This document shows, one piece after another, positions 1 through 5,458 of a stretch of 5,458 bases of DNA; the stretch's first letter is position 1, and each line of letters opens with the position of its first letter. Both the position numbers and the translations under genes were made by a program. Under the pieces are notes generated by a model. The model worked only from the letters and a program-made list of their open reading frames with translations. It was not told the DNA's origin and searched no databases. This DNA comes from an uncultured Paracoccaceae bacterium. GTDB taxonomy: Bacteria; Pseudomonadota; Alphaproteobacteria; Rhodobacterales; Rhodobacteraceae. The stretch covers positions 1-5,458 of the forward strand of contig CAKZNY010000034.1 of NCBI GenBank assembly GCA_937132145.1, read 5' to 3'.

Positions 1-110
1 TGAGTGCTGTACTTCAATATTATTTAGCTTTCACACAATAATTGGCAGCCTTGGGCGACTTGTTGGCAATCGCAAATATCACTAACTGTCGCCCGTATCG
101 CTTGCGATCC

Positions 111-175
111 GGGCAGCGCCCGATCCGCCCCCACGGGCGGGCGCTTTACGCCCACCCTCGGATCGGGCGCTGCCC
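111..175. repeat. Nested intergenic palindrome (large hairpin)
   Basis: Two perfectly complementary 17-base arms (111-127 and 159-175) enclose a second stem (135-143 with 149-157, nine pairs with one mismatch at 138/154) and a five-base loop at 144-148. The element is very GC-rich, while the DNA at 1-60 is AT-rich. Its edge lies 26 bases beyond the stop codon of the minus-strand flavoprotein gene, so it would fold in that gene's 3' untranslated RNA. No run of U follows the stem in that direction, so it is not a classic intrinsic terminator; it could still stabilise the 3' end or slow polymerase. The nested form resembles repetitive extragenic palindromes found between genes in roseobacters, but that is from memory and the copy number cannot be seen here. 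Positions 1-110 otherwise show no gene, only a weak 7-base inverted repeat (53-59 with 88-94). Confidence 0.8.
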
Positions 176-201
176 TTGTGTTGTGGTAGGCGTTTACGGG
201 G

Positions 202-2691
202 TTATCCATCCACTCTAATCGTTAAATTCTTCGAATCATATGGGCTGTCCTCGACGATCTCGGCGTCCCATAGTTCGTTGAACATTTTTACCTTTAGTTT
301 TTGGCCCACGTTCGCCAGTTCGGGGGGGAGGTAGCCCATGCCGATGGATTGCTCGAAATGCACGGAGTAGCCGCCGGAGGTTAGGCGGCCGATCTTAACC
401 CCATCCAAAAATAGGGCTTCGCGGCCCCATGGGTCGGCGTCGGTTGGGCCGTCGATCAGGAGGGTGACGCATTTGGTGCGGGTGCCTATGGACTCCATTT
501 CCGCGCGGCCTTGGAAGTCTTTGGAGAGGTCGATGAAGCGGGGGAGGTCGGCCTCGATCGGGGTGGCGTCGCGGCCTAGTTCGGTGCCGAAGGCGCGGTA
601 GGATTTCTCTTGGCGGAGCCAGTTTTGGGCGCGGGCGCCGACGAGTTTTAGGTCGAATTCTTCGCCTGCGGCCATGATCAGGTCGAAGAGGTAGTTTTGC
701 ATCTCGATGGGGTGGTGGAGTTCCCAGCCCAGCTCGCCGGTGTAGGCGACGCGGATGGCGTGGACGGGGCACATGCCTAGCTCGATATGGCGCGAGGAGA
801 GCCACGGGAAGCGTTTGTTGGATAGGGCGGTTTCGGGGTTTGGGTCGTTGATTAGAGTTTTGAGGAGGTCGCGGGATTTGGGGCCGGCGAGGGCGAAAAC
901 GCCGTATTGGGTGGTGACGTTCTGGATCTCGATGTAGCCGAATTCGGGTGCTTTGTCGGCGGCGGCTTTGCGGAGGTAATCGCCGTCGTAGTCGGTTAGG
1001 GCGCCGGATGAGACTAGGTAGTATTCGGATTCGGCTTCGCGCACGATGGTGTATTCGGTGCGGGTGGTGCCTGCGGCGGTTAGGGCGTAGGTGAGGTTGA
1101 TGCGGCCGATGCGCGGGAGTTTGTTGGTGGTGAACCAGTCGAGGAATTGGGTTGCGCCCGGGCCTTTTACGCGGTGTTTGGTGAAGGCGGTGGCGTCGAT
1201 CAGGCCGACGTTTTCCCGTATAGATTTTGCCTCCGCCACTGCGTATTTCCACCAACCGCCGCGCCGGAAGGAGCGGCTTCCTTTGTCGTCAAAACCGATG
1301 GGCGCGAAGTAATTCGGGCGCTCCATTCCGTTGACCACGCCGAATTGTGCGCCAGCGGCTTTCATGCGGTCATAGCAGGGGGCGGTGCGTAGGGGGCGGC
1401 AGGCTTGGCGTTCCTCGTCGGGGTGGTGGAGGATGTAGACGTGGTCGTAGCATTCCTCGTTTTTGCGGGCGGCGTATTCGGTTGTTATCCAGTCGCCGTA
1501 GCGTTTGGGGTCGAGGGATGCCATGTCGATGTCGGCTTCGCCGTCTACCATCATTTGGGCGAGGTAGTAGCCGACGCCGCCTGCTGCGGTGATGCCGAAA
1601 CTGAAGCCCTCGGCCAGCCACATGTTGCGTAGGCCGGGGGCGGGGCCGACTAGCGGGTTGCCGTCGGGGGTGTAGCAGATCGGGCCGTTGAAGTCGTCTT
1701 TCAGGCCGGAGTTTTCGCAGGATGGTATGCGGTGGATCATGGCCATGTATTGGTCCTCGATGCGGTCGAGGGCGAGGGGGAAGAGGTCGGCGCGGAAGCT
1801 GTCGGGGACGCCGTGTTCAAAGCAGGCGGGGGCGTGTTTTTCGTATACGCCGAGGATCCAGCCGCCGCGTTCTTCGCGCACGTAGGATTGGGCGTCGGCG
1901 TCGCGGATTACGGGGTGCTCGGGGTTTGTTTTGCGGAATTCAACTAGCGCGGGGTCTACGTCGGTGACGATGAACTGGTGTTCGACGGGGACGGCGGGCA
2001 TTTTGATGCCGAGTTGGCGCGCGGTGCGTTGGGCGTGGTTGCCGGTGGCGGTTACGACGTGCTCGGCGTGGATCTCGAAGGTTTCTTCGGAAGGGATCAG
2101 GTTGCCGCCTTTTTCGATCATGACCGTGCCGCGCACGATCCATTCGGAGCCGGTCCACTCATAGCTGTCGACTTGGCGTTTGCGGATGATTTCGACGCCG
2201 CGTTGGCGGGCGCCTTTGGCCATCGCCATGGTGACGTCGGCGGGGTTTATGTAGCCGTCGGTCGGGTGGTAAAGCGCGCCTTTCAGGTCTTCGGTGTTGA
2301 TTAGGGGCCAGCGGGATTTCACCTGCTCGGGTGTCAGGAATTCGTATTCTATGCCCACGGAATCGGCGGTGGTGGCGTAGAGTTTGTACTCGTCCATGCG
2401 CGCGTCTGTTTGGGCCAAGCGCAGGTTGCCGACGACGGAGAAGCCAGCGCTCAGGCCGGTTTCGGCTTCGAGTTCTTTGTAGAACTTCACGGAATAATCG
2501 TGGATGTGGGTGGTGGCGTAGCCCATGTTGAACAGCGGCAATAGGCCTGCGGCGTGCCATGTGGAGCCGCTTGTTAATTCGTCGCGCTCCAAAAGGATTA
2601 CATCGTCCCATCCGGCTTTGGCCAAATGATAGGCGATGGATGTGCCGACGACACCGCCACCAACGACACAGGCTTTTACATGGGATTTCAT
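202..2691 (-). CDS. FAD-dependent oxidoreductase with GcvT folate domain (dimethylglycine/sarcosine dehydrogenase family)
   Basis: An 829-residue protein, the usual length for this family, predicted to oxidatively demethylate an N-methyl amino acid and pass the methyl carbon to tetrahydrofolate. The N-terminal DAO-type flavin domain spans about residues 5-375. It has the dinucleotide-binding motif GGGVVG (11-16), a ribose-binding acidic residue E35, and STWHAAGL (43-50), whose H46 matches the histidine that covalently binds FAD in dimethylglycine and sarcosine dehydrogenases. The C-terminal flavin-fold motif YTPDGNPLVG (340-349) and a glycine-rich GITAAGGVG (366-374) follow. A linker domain (about 380-435) leads to the GcvT-like domain (about 440-715, with YTGELGWE at 650-657) and a GcvT C-terminal barrel (about 725-825, GRLTSGGYS and GMGYL). 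There is no signal peptide, so it is probably cytoplasmic. The frame stays open 57 codons further upstream, but that stretch is unlike the family and GGAG at 2699-2702 sits seven bases from ATG 2691. An adjacent in-frame ATG at 2694 is the alternative. Exact substrate (dimethylglycine, sarcosine or another methylated amine) is not decided, because such paralogues are numerous in roseobacters. Confidence 0.93.
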   Translation of the reverse strand: MKSHVKACVVGGGVVGTSIAYHLAKAGWDDVILLERDELTSGSTWHAAGLLPLFNMGYATTHIHDYSVKFYKELEAETGLSAGFSVVGNLRLAQTDARMDEYKLYATTADSVGIEYEFLTPEQVKSRWPLINTEDLKGALYHPTDGYINPADVTMAMAKGARQRGVEIIRKRQVDSYEWTGSEWIVRGTVMIEKGGNLIPSEETFEIHAEHVVTATGNHAQRTARQLGIKMPAVPVEHQFIVTDVDPALVEFRKTNPEHPVIRDADAQSYVREERGGWILGVYEKHAPACFEHGVPDSFRADLFPLALDRIEDQYMAMIHRIPSCENSGLKDDFNGPICYTPDGNPLVGPAPGLRNMWLAEGFSFGITAAGGVGYYLAQMMVDGEADIDMASLDPKRYGDWITTEYAARKNEECYDHVYILHHPDEERQACRPLRTAPCYDRMKAAGAQFGVVNGMERPNYFAPIGFDDKGSRSFRRGGWWKYAVAEAKSIRENVGLIDATAFTKHRVKGPGATQFLDWFTTNKLPRIGRINLTYALTAAGTTRTEYTIVREAESEYYLVSSGALTDYDGDYLRKAAADKAPEFGYIEIQNVTTQYGVFALAGPKSRDLLKTLINDPNPETALSNKRFPWLSSRHIELGMCPVHAIRVAYTGELGWELHHPIEMQNYLFDLIMAAGEEFDLKLVGARAQNWLRQEKSYRAFGTELGRDATPIEADLPRFIDLSKDFQGRAEMESIGTRTKCVTLLIDGPTDADPWGREALFLDGVKIGRLTSGGYSVHFEQSIGMGYLPPELANVGQKLKVKMFNELWDAEIVEDSPYDSKNLTIRVDG

Positions 2692-2698
2692 CATACTA

Positions 2699-2702
2699 CT
2701 CC
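2699..2702 (-). promoter_or_regulatory. Ribosome-binding site of the flavoprotein gene
   Basis: GGAG on the minus strand, seven bases before ATG 2691 and four before ATG 2694. It decides the start: the longer reading frame to 2862 would add 57 residues without family resemblance ahead of the flavin-binding motif. Confidence 0.75.
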
Positions 2703-2752
2703 GAAATGCGATTTTCATGCACAATGACGGATTTTGGAGAAGGGGCCAATAT

Positions 2753-2808
2753 CTTCCCGACTGAACATATACTGAATCCGACTTTTCAGGCGCAAAAAAA
2801 TCGGGAAG
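2753..2808. repeat. Spaced inverted repeat in the divergent promoter region
   Basis: CTTCCCGA at 2753-2760 is matched by its exact reverse complement TCGGGAAG at 2801-2808, 40 bases apart. Inside lies a second, shorter pair, CTGAA (2761-2765) and TTCAG (2785-2789). The outer arms bracket the candidate promoter of the flavoprotein gene, as a pair of operator half-sites would. The 8-base arms could also arise by chance. No regulator gene is in the window to pair with it. Confidence 0.35.
2766..2795 (-). promoter_or_regulatory. Candidate sigma-70-type promoter of the flavoprotein gene
   Basis: On the minus strand, TTGCGC (2790-2795) and TATATG (2766-2771) are separated by 18 bases, a fair match to -35 and -10 elements. 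Transcription would start near 2759 and give a leader of roughly 65 bases ending in the GGAG site. A seven-base T tract lies just upstream of the -35 element. This is pattern matching by eye only. No comparably good promoter was found for panC on the plus strand. Confidence 0.35.
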
Positions 2809-2922
2809 GCGCTGTGTTTCGGGGGGCAAACCGGATACGATGAATCCTGTTCTAGACATCAACCCTGCCTAGATGTTACCAAATGCCAAAATGGTGCAGT
2901 GCGAGATAAGCGATTCAGACAT

Positions 2923-3780
2923 ATGCTGGTTTGTTATACAAAACATGAATTACGGAATGCGCTGGCTGGACTTCGGGCCAAAGGCGCGGTTGGTCTGGTG
3001 CCGACAATGGGGTATCTGCACGCGGGGCACATGGCGTTGGTGACGCGGGCGCGGGCGGAAAACGAAGTCGTGGCGGCCTCGATTTTCGTGAACCCGACGC
3101 AATTTGGTGCCAACGAGGATTTGAGCACCTACCCCAGAGATATCGAACAGGATTTGCAGAAGCTGCGCGATGCGGGTGTTGATGTGGTTTTCACGCCGAC
3201 TGTGGACGAGGTTTATTTGCCGGATGCCGATACGCACGTCAAAACGGGGTATTTGTCGCGCGTGTTGATCGGGCGGATCAGGCCCGTTCATTTTGGGGGT
3301 GTTGCAACCGTTGTGACCAAGCTGTTCAACATTTTCCAACCGGATCGCGCCTATTTCGGGTGCAAGGACTACCAGCAGTTGACGGTTATCAAAAAGATGG
3401 TCGCCGATCTGGATATTCCGGTTAAGGTGATCGGGGTTCCGACAGTGCGGGAGGCGGACGGTTTGGCGCTGTCGTCGCGCAATGTGCGCTTAACGCCGAA
3501 AAACCGTGCTGCCGCGCCTGTGCTGTGCAAATCGCTGGATCTGGCCGAAGTTCTGGTCGCGGGCGGGGGTGCTACGGTGCATTCCGTCAAGAAAGAAATC
3601 CTCGATTTACTGGCGGGCATGCCTTGCGGTGTTGTCGAGTCTGTAGATATTCGCGATGCCGAAACTTTGGCACCGATGCGCGGGCGGATTGTATCTGCTG
3701 TTGTTATATTGCTCGCAGTGCGCTTCGAGAGCGTGTTGCTGATAGACCAGCGGGTCGTTACCCCGCCAAATAACCGTTAA
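2923..3780 (+). CDS. panC: Pantothenate synthetase (pantoate--beta-alanine ligase)
   Basis: Joins D-pantoate and beta-alanine using ATP, through a pantoyl-adenylate, in the last step of pantothenate (vitamin B5) synthesis; cytoplasmic. The 285-residue product has the family landmarks in order: PTMGYLHAGH (27-36) with the two ATP-binding histidines H33 and H36, FVNPTQFG (55-62), RPVHFGGV (120-127), FGCKDYQQ (145-152) with K148, D149 and Q152, and DGLALSSRN (179-187), the KMSKS-like loop. The start at ATG 2923 puts PTMG at the same depth as in E. coli PanC. An upstream GTG at 2899 would add eight residues. No strong Shine-Dalgarno precedes either; TAAG at 2907-2910 is the best candidate. Some usually conserved spots differ: LIG where LEG is usual before the RPxHF motif, and LLIDQ near the C-terminus where RLIDN is common. 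The catalytic residues listed are intact, so it is probably functional. panB follows after 15 bases, suggesting one transcript. Confidence 0.95.
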   Translation: MLVCYTKHELRNALAGLRAKGAVGLVPTMGYLHAGHMALVTRARAENEVVAASIFVNPTQFGANEDLSTYPRDIEQDLQKLRDAGVDVVFTPTVDEVYLPDADTHVKTGYLSRVLIGRIRPVHFGGVATVVTKLFNIFQPDRAYFGCKDYQQLTVIKKMVADLDIPVKVIGVPTVREADGLALSSRNVRLTPKNRAAAPVLCKSLDLAEVLVAGGGATVHSVKKEILDLLAGMPCGVVESVDIRDAETLAPMRGRIVSAVVILLAVRFESVLLIDQRVVTPPNNR

Positions 3781-3795
3781 CTGAAAGGTAAATCC

Positions 3796-4602
3796 ATGAG
3801 TGTACCTGTGAAAATCCGTAGAACCACCGTTCCACAAATCCGCGCGCGCAAGGGCAAGGAGCCTATTGTTTCGCTAACCTCGTATCATGCGCATACCGCT
3901 GCAATCGTGGATAAGTATGCGGATTTTATTCTGGTGGGGGATTCACTGGGGATGGTGATGCACGGCATGGAATCCACGATCGGGGTTACGCTCGATCTGA
4001 TGATCATGCACGGGGCGGCGGTTGTTCGTGGCACGCAGAGGGCGCTGGTGGTTGTCGATATGCCGTTTGGAAGTTACGAGGAAAGTCCGGCGGTGGCGTT
4101 CCGGAATGCCGCGCGGGTGATGAAGGAAACCGGTTGCGGGGCGGTTAAGCTGGAGGGTGGCACTCGGATGGCCGAGACGATCCGCTTTCTGACCGAGCGG
4201 GGCATACCGGTGATGGCGCATATCGGCCTGACGCCGCAGTCGAGCCACGTGATGGGCGGTTTCAAAACGCAGGGGCGCGATCAGGCGGATTGGGCCAAGC
4301 ACGAGGCGGACGCGGTTGCCGTAACCGAAGCGGGCGCTTTTGCGCTGGTGCTAGAGGGAATGGTGGAGCCGCTGGCGGCGAAGATCAGCAAGCAGATCGA
4401 AATACCGACTATCGGTATTGGCGCGTCAGCGGAATGCGACGGGCAGATTCTGGTGTTGGAGGATATGTTGGGCCTGAACCCGACTCCGCCAAAGTTTGTC
4501 AAAGTTTACGGCGATCTTGGCGACGGGATCGAGCGGGCGGTGAAATCCTACGCTCAGGAGGTCAAATCGCGGGTGTTTCCAAGCGATAAGAATACGTATT
4601 AA
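3796..4602 (+). CDS. panB: 3-methyl-2-oxobutanoate hydroxymethyltransferase (ketopantoate hydroxymethyltransferase)
   Basis: Transfers a hydroxymethyl group from 5,10-methylene-tetrahydrofolate to 2-oxoisovalerate, giving ketopantoate, the first committed step to pantothenate and coenzyme A; cytoplasmic, a TIM-barrel enzyme of the phosphoenolpyruvate/pyruvate superfamily. The 268-residue length is typical. Visible signatures: LVGDSLGMV (46-54) with metal ligand D49, [12 protein letters not shown] (85-96) with D88, AVKLEGG (116-122) with E120, HIGLTPQS (142-149), LVLEGMVEP (184-192) with the probable catalytic E187, IGIGA (206-210), CDGQILV (214-220), and PKFVKVY near the C-terminus. It starts at ATG 3796 with AAGG at 3785-3788, seven bases upstream, in the 15-base gap after panC. 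No hairpin plus T-run follows its stop, so transcription may run on into the peptidase gene 52 bases downstream. The gene looks intact. Confidence 0.97.
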   Translation: MSVPVKIRRTTVPQIRARKGKEPIVSLTSYHAHTAAIVDKYADFILVGDSLGMVMHGMESTIGVTLDLMIMHGAAVVRGTQRALVVVDMPFGSYEESPAVAFRNAARVMKETGCGAVKLEGGTRMAETIRFLTERGIPVMAHIGLTPQSSHVMGGFKTQGRDQADWAKHEADAVAVTEAGAFALVLEGMVEPLAAKISKQIEIPTIGIGASAECDGQILVLEDMLGLNPTPPKFVKVYGDLGDGIERAVKSYAQEVKSRVFPSDKNTY

Positions 4603-4654
4603 TGTTCGGAAAACCTCACAGTGGTTAAGAATATATTTAACATATGGAGCGAAT

Positions 4655-5458
4655 ATGACCGACAACCCACTTTTGCAGAAATGGAATACACCCTTCGAAA
4701 TCCCGCCGTTTGACCTGATCAAGGACGAACATTTTGCGCCAGCGTTTGAAGAGGCGTTTCTTCAGGCGCGTGCGACGATTGATGCGATTGCAGGGGGCAG
4801 CGATAAGCCGACGTTTGCCAATACCATTGAAGCGATGGAGCAGGCCGAGGAATTGCTGGAGCGTATCGCGGGCGTGTTTTTCAACCTCGCGGGGGCTGAT
4901 ACGAATGACGCGCTCGAGGCTTTGCAGCGGGATTTGGCCCCGAAATTTGCGGCATTTTCGGCTGAAACTTTGATGAACGAGGCGTTGTTTGCGCGGGTCT
5001 CGGCGATTAGCGAGGCTGGCCTGAATGCTGAACAGGCGCGGGTGTTGGAGTTGTATAACCGGATGTTTGTGCGGGCGGGGGCGGCGCTTGCGCCTGACGC
5101 GCGGACGCGGTTGAAAGAAATCATGCAGCGGTTGGCATCCTTGGGGACGGCGTTCTCGCAAAACGTTCTGGCGGATGAAAAGTCGTGGGAAATGGCGCTG
5201 GGCGAGGGCGATCTGGCGGGGTTGCCGGATTCGCTGGTCTCGGCGGCGGCGCAAGCGGCGCAGGATCGCGGGGGCGAGGGGCATGTGATAACCCTCTCGC
5301 GTTCGTTGATCGTGCCGTTTTTGCAGTTCTCCACCCGTCGGGATTTGCGTGAGATAGCGTTCAAAGCGTGGGTGGCTCGCGGTGAAAACGGTGGCGAGAC
5401 GGATAATGTCGCGGTAGTTGCCGAGACGCTGAAATTGCGCCATGAGCGGGCGACGTTG
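4655..5458 (+). CDS. dcp: M3-family metallopeptidase, probable peptidyl-dipeptidase Dcp (5' part, cut by window edge)
   Basis: The first 268 codons are open to the window end with no stop. The opening LLQKWNTPFEIPPFDLIKDE (6-25), followed by HFAPAFEEA, is typical of the helical N-terminal domain of M3 (thimet oligopeptidase-like) zinc peptidases. TFANTIEAMEQAEELLERI (53-71) and VFFNLAGADTNDALEAL (74-90) resemble E. coli Dcp (FNNTILALEQSGELL, VFFAMTAAHTND) more than oligopeptidase A. About 400 more residues, including the HEXXH zinc site, should lie beyond the window, so catalysis cannot be confirmed. Dcp removes dipeptides from peptide C-termini during peptide turnover. No signal peptide is seen. 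GGAG at 4646-4649, five bases before ATG 4655, supports the start. The 52-base gap after panB is AT-rich (GTTAA at 4624-4628 with TTAAC at 4637-4641) and could hold its own promoter, though no convincing -35 is visible. The plain alternative is another M3 subfamily member. Confidence 0.87.
   Translation, partial: MTDNPLLQKWNTPFEIPPFDLIKDEHFAPAFEEAFLQARATIDAIAGGSDKPTFANTIEAMEQAEELLERIAGVFFNLAGADTNDALEALQRDLAPKFAAFSAETLMNEALFARVSAISEAGLNAEQARVLELYNRMFVRAGAALAPDARTRLKEIMQRLASLGTAFSQNVLADEKSWEMALGEGDLAGLPDSLVSAAAQAAQDRGGEGHVITLSRSLIVPFLQFSTRRDLREIAFKAWVARGENGGETDNVAVVAETLKLRHERATL

Noticed and set aside
111..175. Intrinsic terminator of the flavoprotein gene
   Set aside because: The stem is strong, but no T tract follows it in the direction of transcription, so it is reported only as a palindrome.
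24..209. Minus-strand open frame of 61 codons starting over the flavoprotein stop
   Set aside because: It reads straight through the palindrome, has no ribosome-binding site and no recognisable family; it looks like an accident of the repeat.
395..1255. Minus-strand open frame of 286 codons inside the flavoprotein gene
   Set aside because: Its product is low-complexity and rich in Arg, Pro and His, as expected from an out-of-frame reading of C-ending codons. The flavoprotein frame has clear domains throughout.
2692..2862. 57-codon N-terminal extension of the flavoprotein
   Set aside because: It has no resemblance to the family and would span the promoter candidate. GGAG at 2699-2702 supports the start at 2691.
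2852..2873. CTAGA direct repeat (2852-2856 and 2869-2873) upstream of panC as a promoter or operator
   Set aside because: The copies are only five bases long and match no -35/-10 pair; not enough to support a site.
2931..2944. Short TTGT-TAT-ACAA palindrome near the panC start as an operator
   Set aside because: Only four paired bases, and it lies inside the panC coding sequence; chance is likely.
4637..5443. Minus-strand open frame of 268 codons opposite the peptidase
   Set aside because: It is arginine-rich with no family features, while the plus-strand frame has a ribosome-binding site and M3 peptidase motifs. It is an antisense shadow of skewed codon use.

Overview
The window looks like an ordinary chromosomal segment from an alphaproteobacterium, most likely of the Rhodobacterales (Roseobacter group). 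This rests on recalled resemblance of the proteins to that group, the GC-rich G/T-biased coding, and a GC-rich intergenic palindrome of a kind I associate with that group. No search was run, so the taxonomic call is an inference. I see no mobile element, CRISPR array, tRNA, rRNA or defence system.

Layout: positions 1-201 hold no convincing gene, only a large nested palindrome (111-175). A long minus-strand gene (202-2691) encodes a two-part flavoprotein: an N-terminal FAD-dependent amine oxidoreductase fused to a C-terminal GcvT-type folate-binding module, of the dimethylglycine/sarcosine dehydrogenase family. A divergent intergenic region of about 230 bp (2692-2922) holds its ribosome-binding site, a plausible promoter and a widely spaced inverted repeat. 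On the plus strand follow panC (2923-3780) and panB (3796-4602), 15 bp apart and probably one operon. Then comes the 5' part of a gene for an M3-family metallopeptidase resembling peptidyl-dipeptidase Dcp (4655 to the window edge).

How the genes may fit together: PanB consumes 5,10-methylene-tetrahydrofolate to make ketopantoate, and PanC condenses pantoate with beta-alanine to give pantothenate, the precursor of coenzyme A. KPR (PanE or IlvC) and a beta-alanine source are not in the window. Dimethylglycine/sarcosine dehydrogenases release N-methyl groups as formaldehyde and, in the family, capture them on tetrahydrofolate as 5,10-methylene-tetrahydrofolate. The divergent flavoprotein could therefore make the one-carbon donor that PanB uses, but this link is an inference from gene order alone. 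The peptidase is probably an unrelated neighbour.

The plus strand is G- and T-rich across the whole window, including where the gene lies on the minus strand. The flavoprotein gene therefore prefers C-ending codons and the plus-strand genes prefer G- or T-ending codons. This skew also produces many long arginine-rich false reading frames.
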